Origin: Paralvinella palmiformis
Lineage: Eukaryota > Annelida > Polychaeta > Terebellida > Alvinellidae
NCBI GenBank assembly: GCA_025642065.1
Contig: JAODUP010000653.1
Span: forward strand, 124,001-188,000
DNA length: 64,000 bases
Direction of reading: 5' to 3'
A program made the position numbers and the translations under genes. A model generated the notes under the pieces. The model did no database searches. It was not told the origin of the DNA and was given only the letters and a program-made list of their open reading frames with translations. Each line of letters starts with the position of its first letter. The first letter of the stretch is position 1. Shown in pieces: positions 10,986 to 21,604 of this stretch.

Positions 10986-12405
10986 TTTTATATAGCGCCT
11001 TATTCAACTTAAATTGCTCTAATGCGCCGCTTAACATTTTAAACATAATTAAAACATATTCTAGATTCATATTGATCAAATATATTTCATAGATAATAAA
11101 CTGGTTTAATATTATAAATACGCAAATTTAAATAAATGGGTTTTAAGAACCTTACAAAATATGTCTTTACCTTCTCAGAGTTTAATGTGGTTCGGCAACT
11201 CGTTCCACAGCCTGGGAGTTGTTGCTTGGAAGGATTTCTCTCCGTACATTGCTGTATGGCTTCTCGGTACCCTCAAAACTGAATAAGACTCAGATCGGAG
11301 CATTCTCACTGGTATATATTTTTGATCAGATCGCTTAGATACAGTGGTGCTGTTCCATTCAGTACTTTGAATGTTTCAAACAGGATCTTGTACAGTAATC
11401 TGAAACGTACAGGAAGCCAATACAGCTGGAACAAAACTGGTGTTATGTGTTGCCCTTTGCGAGTGGATGTCATCAGACGTGCTGCACAGTTCTCCGCTCG
11501 CTGTAGGTAGTTTGTCAGAGACAGGAGGCTATTATATAACAATGCATTGCCATAGTCCAGTCTGGAAATAATAATGGATTGGACTAAAGTCTTGCATGTT
11601 TCATCACTTGTGTACTTACGAATAAGTCCTATATTTCGTATTTGATAATAACAGGACTTGGATGAATTTATATAACTGAATCCTACCTTAATGCGAAAAT
11701 TCTCTTTTTTTATATCTTGCTTGCATGAGAAAACAATGAATTCTGTCTTGTCCTTATTCAATTTTAGCACGTTGCTGTTGATCCAAGTACGTATGGCTGC
11801 AATTCAAGCTTCAATTGAAGATAAAATATCATCCCATTTATCACATGGCTTCAAAGTCATATACGCTTATGTATCCCACCAAGAATCTTATCTGTATTCA
11901 GATATAGGCGTTAAGACGCACCAAGAGAGGTGTAGTGAACGGGACATCATATATCACAATAAGCTTTGCATATTACATGTAGGGGAGATAAAGATGTGTG
12001 ACATATATAGGCGTTGTCCAGAGAAAAGGTTTGGAAAAGGTTAAGATAACAAAGAATAGATTATACCCAAATTGATCATATGCTGGTCACTACAATAAAA
12101 CACCGAGTCTGAACAAGACGACACAATATTTGGCAATATATACTGAGGCCATGGGAATTGTTCTCAATGAAATGGCAGCATCAACATACAGGCCATAAGC
12201 TAAAAGTGGATAAGCCTTTGTCAACTGAATACAATGAGAACCAAATAATTTGCTTTGCAGATAGTTTATAAATGGACTTATGATGATTATTATAATAAGG
12301 CGTACGTAGTACATGGGAGAAAGAACGTGTTGTAAAATTGATATTCTCACGAGAAATCTGAATAAGGTTTAAAGTAATTTCATACTTTAATGACAAACCT
12401 ATAAA
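10665..12405 (-). repeat. Dispersed repeat T, copy 3, split by a LINE
   Basis: Two arms of the same repeat: about 10665-10877 and 11868-12405. The left arm aligns with the 1300-1460 part of copy 1 ('ACAACAATAAC', 'TTTAATTCGCT', 'ATATATGG'). The right arm aligns with 5990-6511 of copy 2 ('AAGACGCACCA', 'ATCACAATAAGCTTT', 'GATCATATG', 'ATATTTGGCAATATATA', 'GAACGTGTTGTAAAATT'). LINE C occupies the gap. The orientation is that of copy 2. Confidence 0.72.
10878..11867 (-). mobile_element. LINE C, 5'-truncated insertion with target-site duplication
   Basis: Minus-strand CR1-like LINE fragment. Frame 11770-11306 (154 codons) reads 'VLKLNKDKTEFIVFS', then 'SRLDYGNALLYNSL', 'QRAENCAARLMTSTRKGQHI' and 'LFQLYWLPVRFRLLYKILF', the C-terminal thumb of the reverse transcriptase. 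The bases up to 11867 add the segment just upstream ('WDDILSSIEA'-like, frameshifted). The catalytic box is absent because of the 5' truncation. The 3' end is a GCGCC-containing sequence followed by about 100 bases of TAA repeats. It is flanked by TATGTATTC (10869-10877) and TATGTATCC (11868-11876), a probable target-site duplication. Confidence 0.88.
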
Positions 12406-12850
12406 AATAAATAGAGAAAATATTCAAACTTAAAATAATGTCAAATAAGCTGTAATACTACTGTTGAGTAGACGGCGTGTCAAATAGCTAGTTATATATA
12501 ACAATACGTTTGATTTTATATAACAATAGATTTCATTGTATAGTATGCTTATGTCATTGTTGACCATTAACTGAGAAAATAATTATTAATATTTATGTTT
12601 TATTATGATTATTATATGAAAAAAGGAATATTTGCAGGATTGATTAGTAATATTACAATTTCAGTATTTAGTGTATTAAGCTAAACAAAATATTTGTATA
12701 TAATTAAATTAAAATAACGTTTATATAATAAACTGATGAATACCCACTAAAGTTTTTCGTACATGTACATATGACATTGAAAAAGATAAGAACAATTTCA
12801 CTGATCGTTGAAATGAGCATATACAACTTTAGATTATCATGTTTAATGAT
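12406..12850. other. Intergenic A/T-rich stretch
   Basis: No gene or recognised repeat family; very A/T-rich, leading into the compound microsatellite. Confidence 0.4.
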
Positions 12851-12869
12851 TACCACTCGTCAGACAGAC

Positions 12870-12919
12870 ACACACCAATACACACACATGCGCACACAAA
12901 TACATACACATACACTCAC

Positions 12920-12994
<75 letters not shown>

Positions 12995-13025
12995 TTATAT
13001 TATATATATTATTATATATATATGA

Positions 13026-13080
<55 letters not shown>

Positions 13081-13095
13081 TGTGTGTGTGTTAAT
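12870..13095. repeat. Compound AC/TA/TG microsatellite
   Basis: AC repeats (about 12870-12958) run into TA repeats (12960-13076) with a short interruption near 12992-13030, and finish with TGTGTGTG (13078-13090). Thr-His and Ile-Tyr frames across this block on both strands are artefacts. Confidence 0.95.
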
Positions 13096-13369
13096 TTGAC
13101 GCTTACCAAGTACAATGAAAATCAAAACACAATACATGTTCTACTTAAACATACAGGTATTTATCTAATTGATCAGTGTAACGTATCTTTAATATACAAA
13201 GTGTCGATTAAACTACAGTGTTACTTCTCTGAATTTGTAGTATTTCTAGTAATTTATTTCATATTATCACATGTTTGTATATCAGTCAAGTCAGAGGGAG
13301 GTGTCTTAGTATGTTTTATTATTTAGTGTTTTATAATCGTTTGTACTCTATTTCTTTATCATTGTTCGC

Positions 13370-13505
13370 AATCCATATTCAAATAGCTATGGATTTTAAT
13401 ACTTTTTCTAACGTACCTGTTTTTGTTCCTATCCTAGATTGAACATGTTTATGTTATCTAAAGTCCAAATATACTACTCAAAACAGGTAATGGAGCGAAG
13501 TGTAT
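13370..13505 (+). repeat. Short dispersed repeat V, copy 2
   Basis: Same orientation as 7600-7730, with the same ordered blocks. A further weak match, 'AAGCCAACC', recurs downstream of both copies (7793 and 13811), so the repeat may be longer and interrupted here by the TA microsatellite at 13615-13669. Confidence 0.5.
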
Positions 13506-13611
13506 ATAAAATATCACATTTCACGGTTTTTAAATATTCTCAGACTATTATTGAACTATGATATTTAGATACGTAACATCGAGTAAGTTGAAATGCTGAG
13601 TGTTTGTATTG

Positions 13612-13614
<3 letters not shown>

Positions 13615-13669
<55 letters not shown>
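13615..13669. repeat. TA microsatellite
   Basis: Uninterrupted TA run of about 55 bases. Confidence 0.95.
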
Positions 13670-13672
<3 letters not shown>

Positions 13673-13969
13673 ATATTTAAAATGTTAATGTGGCTTTTCT
13701 ACTGGCAGTCAGTTTGATCGAAGAAGGTGTAAACTCATCCATAAAAAGAATATGTTTTATACATACTTAAAGCTGAAGTTGAACTAATTAGTATTCTGAC
13801 TATGCTAAAAGCCAACCTGAACCATTATGTTCAAAATTATCCGAAACCAGCCGTTACGAATTATTAAATTGGACTAAATTGTTTCAAACATTATTTCTTG
13901 TGATAAGTCAGCTGATATAATTGGAAAATAAATTCTAACTTTATGCTAAGAAACATTGTTCACTAATAC

Positions 13970-14001
13970 ATGTGTTTGTGTGTGTGTGTGGGGGGGGGGG
14001 G
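13970..14001. repeat. TG run followed by poly-G
   Basis: TGTGTGTG followed by about ten consecutive G residues, a potential slippage or G-rich structure site. Confidence 0.9.
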
Positions 14002-14135
14002 TCAGTATATTGTAGGGAAATCGGATATATAGAAGGTCATGAAACATGATATCTAGGAAACACGAGGAAAGCAGTATTATTAACTAATGGCATAGTAGGA
14101 AAGGCACAACAATTGGGTGAAGCACTTCACTGACG

Positions 14136-14369
14136 TCATTCAGCATGCCAGTTACCAAACATCATATTCATCTCTGGACCTGCCTGTACAATATCCCCTC
14201 TAGCATGACGAGTCACCAGGTTTACAATATTGATGATGGCGTTATATCTCGTGCCTGCCATTATTCTACCAAAACGGGATGTCCCTGTATCCAAAACAGT
14301 CTTTTGAATCGTCCCATGAAGCCAATTATTAGGACTTTGATGGTCATAACAATGCAAATATATACTTAA
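14136..14369. other. Unidentified island with overlapping frames on both strands
   Basis: This ~230-base block has more G+C than its surroundings. It is open on both strands: plus 14145-14369, 74 codons; minus 14357-14136, 73 codons, 'GTSRFGRIMAGTRYNAIINI' and 'RHARGDIVQAGP'. The minus product looks more protein-like (mixed charged and hydrophobic residues, no low-complexity runs). I do not recognise either. It could be a fragment of an old transposon or of a gene; no start, splice or promoter signal decides. Confidence 0.3.
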
Positions 14370-14485
14370 TATAACTCCATTACTACCAGGATAATTTCAA
14401 AGCGATGTATCGTCATACCCCAAATACGATATTTGTAAAACACAATCAGATACTTTCAGATAAATTGGAACAGGTGAGGTTTTTT

Positions 14486-15080
14486 AACAGACTTAAAATG
14501 TTCAAGAGACAACGCATCTCTAATTTAGTGGGAGCTCTATGACTTGAGCTGAATCACAGCTACCTACAACAATATCTGACTGGTTGGCCTGAGATTTCGA
14601 GATGACTTTCTAATGGAGACAGATTCACACAAGTATTCAGTTGACATATCATTGATAGATTTTTATGTTGGCAGAAACATCTTGAAATACATAGTTTTTC
14701 TAATACGTAGCCGAATGTAGTTTATGTAGAATTGTGGCTATATAATCATATTTTCGAGCATTTGTCATATAACAGGTTAGTGTCACCAATAGTCAAATAT
14801 TAGCAAACCAAAATTCTATATTTTTAAAGGAAGAGGAGAAATATATTTCATAGTCAGGATCCACAGTAACAAGGACTCCTTGTATCAAAAATCTTTATAA
14901 ACAGTGGGTGTACTTAGGTTTGCTCGACATACTGATGTGTCATGTTCGTATACATTAATACATTTGTCAAAAGTGACTCCTAGAATTTACTGACCTATTA
15001 TGAGTCATCAGTAGCCGAACATGAGCAATAGATAGTTCTAAATTCTTCAAGGGAGAAGAGAAATTTATATCTTAGACAGA
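14486..15080 (-). mobile_element. LINE A copy 2, two overlapping decayed fragments
   Basis: Recognised by nucleotide similarity to 3360-4050 rather than by an open frame. The first fragment (14486-14865) runs from the 3' noncoding region ('TTCAAGAGAC', 'CATCTCTAAT') to the 'GGAAGAGGAGAAAT' block. The second (14866-15080) steps back and repeats the 'CATACTGATGTG' and 'ACATTAATACAT' to 'GGGAGAAGAGAAATT' part. Both end at about the same element position, so this looks like a local duplication or a rearranged copy. No function remains. Confidence 0.65.
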
Positions 15081-15284
15081 CCATATATATCAACGAAGAG
15101 AAAATTACATTGTGGTTATTTGGATTAACTGCAGGAGACATATCTAACAAAACAAATAATACTGGCTTAACCTGCACAATTTACATCATATTAAAAACAT
15201 TTTACGATTTGTCGATGCTATTACCACTTTTAGATCAAGATGGCATTCTTTCATTAAGTTAATTATTTAATAAATATATTAGCT

Positions 15285-16800
15285 GTCTTTATAATAATAA
15301 TAATTACAATATCCTGCAAAAGAATCGAGCTCAGTGGCGCACCTAGTGGAGGGGTTGAGCAAACTCATAGTCTGGGTACGATGTAAAGTTCATCAACAAT
15401 AATCAGATGGAAAGGGAACTAAGGAAGGTTAAGCGAGTCTGGAAAGGTGAGTTTTCAGATGGTGACGGGAAGAAACTATGTTATTTGATGGCTTGACATG
15501 TTCAGGGAGTGAGTTCCAAAGAGTAGGGACAGCAACTGAAAAAGCACGAGTAGCAGCATGAGTTTTAACCCTGGCAACAGACAACAAGTGAAGACCAGAT
15601 GCACGGTGTTCTCTGGGCTTGGGTGCTAAGGAAAGCATGGAAAATAGACATGAAGCTTCTCCAAGAAAGAGTTTGATAGGCAATAGTGCAGAGTTTGAAA
15701 ATGATGCGAGATTGAACAGGGAGAGAGCCAGTGAAGAGATTTCAGAAGTAGGACAGAATGGGAAAACCGAGAATATCCTTAGATGCAATGTTATAAGGAA
15801 GAGAGTTGCAGTAATCAAGCCTACTAGTAATGCGGGGTGTAGAAATGGTTTTGGCGACCGAAAAAGAAATATAGCGCCGAATACGGCGAAGGTCACGAAT
15901 ATGATAGAAGCAGGAGCCACATGTCAGAGAAACATGTTTTCTGAAATTAAAATCGCTATCAACTGTAACACGAAGATTACGTATAGTATCTGGTGGTATG
16001 TCTAAGGATGTTCGCGGGGAAGAAATGATTCAGTTTGCTGCGTTGTCTGGATGTACCTATAATGATGAAATCTGTTTTGTTGGCATTGAGCCTAAGTTTA
16101 TTGTTTGTCATACTGTGTCCATGTTTAGTGATATGTCGTTATGAGCTTTTAGTATAGCGGTTTATATAGAGTGATATTATTTGAAAGCAGACTGAAAAAC
16201 ATTAGACAGGTGATTAAATTTTAAGTGAAAGTTCAAACGACAGGATACGGCTTTTTCTAATACTTTAGCTATGAATGATACATTAGAAATAGTTCTATAA
16301 CTGTTTAGGTGTTTGGCTGGTAAAGATGATTTTTTAAGAAGAATGATTACATGGGCATGTTTAAAATGAGAAGCGAGCACTCCGGGGCTTAGTGATACAT
16401 TTATTATCTTAGTAACTGGAACAATTAGTGTATGAAGACAATATTTTAACAGAACTGTAGGGATAGGATCAAGATCACAGGACTTAATAGGGGTTGATGA
16501 ATCAGTTTAGAAACTTCAGTAAGTGAGACTGGTTTACACACTGTGCAAGGGTGATGTACAACTGGAAAATCAATATTACAACTAGAAGCAGAAAGTGGGA
16601 AAGAAGCATGAATTTGGGTGATATTATCCTTGAAATGTTTGAAAAAAGAATTGCAGAGTGAATTAGTTGAACCATGAGTGGGCAGAAAAACAAGCCTTTC
16701 TATGGAGAGTCCTATTTATACAGTTCCAGAGTTGACGAGGATTGTCAGAGTTGTTGGAGATCTTGTTCCTATAACAGTCAGATTTAGCCTTTATAATTAG
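15285..16800 (-). mobile_element. LINE B copy 1, internally deleted
   Basis: Minus-strand CR1/L2-like LINE. From its 5' side it shows 'NNSDNPRQLWNCINRTLHR' (about 16730; linker) and 'ASHFKHAHVIILLKKSSLP' with 'LNSYRTISNVSFIAKVLEKA' (16380-16200; RT start). The C-terminal part is in 15920-15429, ending 'HLLSVARVKTHAATRAFSVA', 'VPTLWNSLPEHVKPSN' and 'RHHLKTHLSRLA'. At about 16110 the copy jumps over a segment present in copy 2 (38694-39094), so the catalytic YADD region is gone. The 3' end at 15290-15330 has TAA-type repeats. Confidence 0.87.
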
Positions 16801-17518
16801 ACTTATCATAATTTATCCTAACCTTCATTCAAAAACCATAAAAGCATAGAGTCAACTGAAGAAAAGGCATTTGATAGCATTTTCTGTGACTGTTTGAAAT
16901 CAGTCTCTGCACGAGGCTGACACATGAACACGTACGATTATTCTACCAATGGTACATACTGTGATAAGGTGCTAGAAGAGTACTGTTATGTCCATTTATT
17001 ATCTCTTGATAAAGCAAGTGTATTAAAGCAATGGATCATATGCTTATCTGAGTAGATACTATTTGGAAGCATAGTCTAATTTTTGTGTAGTACTTAATTC
17101 ACAAAACTGAAAACAATTCTTTTTTATCCCTGGAATGTTTCGATCTTTTGATGAAATATTTTATTTGACAGAGGCAAGAGTATTTTTAACTTAAGCTTTG
17201 TATAATAAAAGTTCAAACTTGTCCACAGCCGCTCGTAATTCCTTACCTGTCTCGTTACAGGCTATATATAATTACTTTACAATGAAGTAGTTGTCTTCTT
17301 GCCATAGAAATTACACCCATTGTCAGTGGCAGAGTAAAAGAAGGAGGGAGCGGGGGCGGGACCTTTACATCTTTATTCCTTTACAGGGGCGGCAATTTCG
17401 AGATGAAAAATTCTTATTAATATTTTGTTCTCATAATTTATCAATATATCGGCTTCAATATATATGACCATATTAAAAGCAAAAAAGTCATAAACACTTT
17501 CCTAAGATACAAACGTAA
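16801..17518. other. Stretch between LINE B and the RTE-like LINE
   Basis: No recognisable coding segment. A G-rich patch lies at 17340-17362. It may include noncoding 3' sequence of the RTE-like element, which cannot be delimited by eye. Confidence 0.35.
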
Positions 17519-20275
17519 TTATGTGGCCACCATAGTAACTAATAATTCCTCACAAAACGCCAGCGGTGTCCATCTTAGTGTCACTTTGGGGATGCTGTAT
17601 TTGGGCATTCTCAGGATGTGTCCTAGCCATCTCAGTTGTCGGCGTTTTATTTCGAGGACAGCACTGTTGCAACCCGTCTTCTTATAGAGTTCCACGTTGA
17701 AAATTTTATTTGGACAGAATATTCGGCAGATCTTTCTCAACATCCATTGTGGAATGCATTGATCTTTGCCGTGTCACTTTAACCACTCGCCAGCACTCTG
17801 AGCCATACAGTAGAATGGACTTGACATTACTGTTGTAAAGTCTTATCTTTGTTTTGGTGGTGTAATGGTTAGACTTCCAAATGTTCTACAGTTTGGCGAA
17901 AGCACAGCGGACTTTACCGAGTCTTCCCTTAATATCTTTTTGGCCTTCATTTTCTTTGCCGATGAGACTACCCAGGTAGGCAAAGTTCTGTATAAACTCA
18001 AGTGGTTCACCATATACGGTAACAGGTGTGGTTGGTGTGGTACTGATGATCATCACTTGTGTCTTGGATGTATTGGTGGTAAGTCGAGTTTCCTTTGCAT
18101 ATCTGTCCAATCTATCAGTTTTTTCCTGCAGATGGTCAAGCTTCACTGATAGAAATGCAAGGTCAAGGTATTCTAACTGGATACCCCTGGGTTTATCTGA
18201 TGTAGTTTTCCGCATGACCCAGTCGATAACGACCAAGAAGATGATGGGTGAGAGGGTGCATCCCTGTCTAACACCCGATTTCACTGGGAACCACCCAGAG
18301 GATGTATTACTGAGGATGACACTGCATTCAAAGTGGTTGTAGAATGCATCTACCAGTGAAACAATCTTTAGAGGTACTCCATAGGATCTTAGGATATTCC
18401 ACAGAGTGTCATGGTGGATATTATAAAAGGGATTTTTGAAATTGTCACAATCTTGGAGGTTGCATTTCTTAGGGATCTTTATAATGAGTCCTTTGTCCCA
18501 GTTACTTGGGATAGTCTCTTTGTCCTAAATGGTGTCGAACAAGTTAGTCAGGACTCTTGTAGCTGTACTGAGGTCGGGCTTCAACATTTCAACATGAATG
18601 GACTCTACCCCTGGGGCGTTTCCACTCTTCATAGCTTTGGTGGCATTTCTAACTTCCGCTTCTGTTGGGGGACTGGTGTCGATGTTGAGGGCATATGGCA
18701 CTGGTGGGGGGTCGGCTTCAACCCATTTATCAGCTTGTTCACATTCAGTTGTAATAGTGCTGTCCTCTTGCCTTTCACATGGGCAGAGTGAGTACTGTAA
18801 TTACCACAGAGACGTTTGGTGATCTTGTAGACAGTGCTCATTTCACCTCTTGCTGCAGCACTCTCGGCTTCTTCTACATAGGACCTCTTGTCATTCCTGG
18901 CACTCTTCTTCACTTCATTGTCTTTACCATTGTATGCCTTTTGGACTTGTTGTTGGAGTTTCGCTGATTTGGTACTGAGCATCTTGATTTTGAGTTGTTT
19001 CCGCTTCTCATTTTCTTTCCATGTTTCCGGTGTTAGGCATTCCTTGTGGTTCTTCTTCTTGTGGCCCAAGACTTTGGTAGCTACTTCGACATAAGTCTTC
19101 TTGGTGGTATCCCATTTGTTGGTAGCGTCGTGGTCAGTCTCCTTTGATGCGCCAGTTGATGCACTGAAGCAGTTTCTCAGCTCCAAAACGAACTCCTTTT
19201 TGGTGACTGGGCAGTCTTGTGAAATCTAGTTGTTTACGGCGCTGACTCTCTGGTACCACTTTGTGGAGCTTCAACTTGACGCATGCGGTTACCAAATAGT
19301 GATCACTATAAATGTCAGCTCCAAAGCAAACTCTCACATCTTGAAGGAACCTACGCCATTTTCCATTTAAGATTATGTGGCTCCAATTACATAGTTGTTG
19401 TTCAAGCAGAAGTCAACAAGGCGTTCACCATTGTCATTCATCACCCCACAACCATGTTTGCCCCTGACTCTTTCGCAATTGGAGTTTTCAGAACCAACTT
19501 ATCATTCATGTCTCCGATGATCAGAAGCATATCGTGTTGTGGCACTTTGGCGACTGCTTGTTGCAGCTGTTCATACCAGTCTTCTTTGTCCTCTTTGTCA
19601 GATTCATTGGTTGGGGCGTAACACAGAATGATTGTAAGCTTGCAGTTTTTGGAGTTGAAGCGTGCTTTCATTATCCTATCACTGATCGGTTCCCATTCCA
19701 GCAAGGTGTTGGCCTTCTGCTTGGAGATTACAAGGGCTACACCACGGATGTGTGTGTCTCCATGTCCTGAGTATAGTATGGTTGAACCATCATGAGTCAC
19801 CTGTTGCCCGGATCTAGTTCATCGGCACTTGCTAACCCATAGGATGTCTAGTCTGCATCTTTTCATCTCGCGGATGACTTGTGCTAACTTTGAAGTCTCG
19901 TTCATTGTACGGCTATTCCATGTCCCTATGCTGATGTTAGTTTTGGGCCCGAGCAGACTATCTGTCGCACACCTGCCTTACTGGTGTAGGGTTTCAGCAG
20001 GTGTGGCCATACTGCTAGGCTGGCTAAAGTCAGCTATGGGGACCCTTGTAGTGGTTTCAATTGTTGTGGTTTCCGTAACAATCATTTATTTTATTGGGTG
20101 GGGTTGTTAGCCCCACGTCCAACCCCCAACCTGGAGGACCAGGTGCTGAGTTTCGTCTGGTCCCTCCCCTGAGACCTGTCCGGCTTGGTTAAACCTGCCA
20201 GGTGCTTAAGCCCCCCCTGGTATAGCTCCCAGAGTCCTTAAGACACGCAAGCCTCCTCACCACCAAAAAGGTACA
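17519..20275 (-). mobile_element. RTE-like LINE, near full-length but internally deleted
   Basis: Minus-strand element with a CFDP2-type endonuclease and reverse transcriptase, best placed with RTE/BovB-like LINEs (inference from motifs). In order: G/C-rich leader (20275-20105); endonuclease start 'NISIGTWN' and 'REMKRCRLDILWVSKCR' (about 19960-19830); 'DRIMKARFNSKNCKLTIILC' and 'LIIGDMND' (19670-19500); 'IYSDHYLVTACVKLKLHK' (19310-19250). Next come the linker 'VLGHKKKNHKECLTPETW' and 'GEMSTVYKITKRLCG' (19186-18629), 'NWDKGLIIKIPKKC' (18510-18460), 'LRSYGVPLKIVSLVDAFYNH' (18390-18330), 'SGVRQGCTLSPIIFLVVIDW' (18280-18215) and C-terminal 'IKRRQLRWLGHILRMP' (17650-17600). At least one stop, several frameshifts and internal deletions remove key RT residues, so it is dead. 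Confidence 0.9.
20105..20275 (-). promoter_or_regulatory. G/C-rich 5' leader of the RTE-like LINE
   Basis: Markedly more G/C-rich than the surrounding sequence and lying just upstream (minus strand) of the endonuclease coding start. It contains repeated CACCTGG and CCAGGT motifs and a GGGGTTG/CAACCCC complementarity that could fold. 5' untranslated regions of non-LTR elements can hold internal promoters or self-cleaving ribozymes; neither is shown here. The upstream boundary is approximate. Confidence 0.45.
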
Positions 20276-20279
20276 AGTA

Positions 20280-21600
20280 CAGAGAGGAAGTTAACATGAA
20301 CCATACTAATATTAACAAATGATATCAATACAGCAAAAATAGACGTAGCTGAATATCAGATGAGGAAGAAATAATTTATTGAATGTCAAAAAGAGAAGAT
20401 AGTTTCCACATAGTATATATTCGTTATTCATGTGATAGTATTAAAGCGTCCCACTAATGTTGTAAATAATAACTATCCTAATACTAATAGGAAATGCTAG
20501 ACAAAGAGCTGCAGTAGAGATAAGCAACACAACATCATCATTCAACTGTACAATTCATATTATAGATAGGATAACGCAAGCTAGTTGTAGGTAGAAATTC
20601 AATTGAAGAACAAAATGTTTGGTCGACTGCTACTAAATTCTTCAGGGTAATTCATTTGTGCAAAAAGCTTTACTAAAGTAAATTAACCCTACTTCCTCTA
20701 ATATGGCGCATTTAACAGAAGAGACAACAGAAGCATATTATGAATTACAAACAACAATAACAACAACAACGACGACTAGTATAATAAACAAAATTAATTC
20801 TTAATTTTACAAACAAATCTACTTTAAGAGATTTCATTTCAAGAAAGTTTCAACAGTAGTGACATCTAATACACACCACTAAACCAAAATGTCTCACTGT
20901 GTTCGTCATTGTTAATGTAACCAATAACTATTTCATTCCTTCTGGTTTTCATATGTTTATGATATTTCGTGAAAGAAAACATGGTCTGAGTATGAACACG
21001 GAACATATCTTAAAGACAAGAGATTTGTTCATATTAAAGATTTCAATATTCATTATTAGTAGTTCACCAAATCTAATTTGCCACAAGTTGGTTATAAATA
21101 TTACCCTTCCTATGGATAATAGTCGAGAATTTACGAGAATTATGCCATCTTGTCTTGTATCATAATATTGCATAGAAATTATTTGTATTACTGTAGTTAC
21201 GTTTTACAGTCTAATTCAAAGACTAACTGAACAGTGGAAAATTCCTAAAAATGAATACTTTATTGAATATCGGTACTTGAGTTTTGATGATGCTTGAAAT
21301 TTTGACGCAGCACGGTGTAGGATTTCTGGTGGTCAACTATTGGCTGAGTGAACTACTAAAATGCAGCCTAAACATATCTGTATACACTGTGTTTCAGTAT
21401 ATATAACATTGACAACGTGAAGTATGTTCATGTCTTTTGCCACTCTGTATTAGTTCAACTAAATCCATTTTGTCTCTTCGGGGTTTCTTTCATTAATGTT
21501 TTTATTTACTTGTATTAAGTAATTGTAGTTAGTATAAACTTCTTCTGTGATTGATATTAGCATTCTATAACTTCATTCAAGTTCTTCGTTATTTTCATTT
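20280..21600. other. Intergenic stretch, no gene seen
   Basis: Apart from a pair of opposed 74-88-codon frames at 20899-21173 with no recognisable motif, nothing stands out. A short CAACAA/CGACGA run lies near 20750-20775. Confidence 0.4.
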
Positions 21601-21604
21601 CCAG

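Noticed and set aside
20899..21173. Opposed 74-88-codon frames
   Set aside because: They mirror each other on the two strands, have no motif and have ordinary A/T-rich composition.
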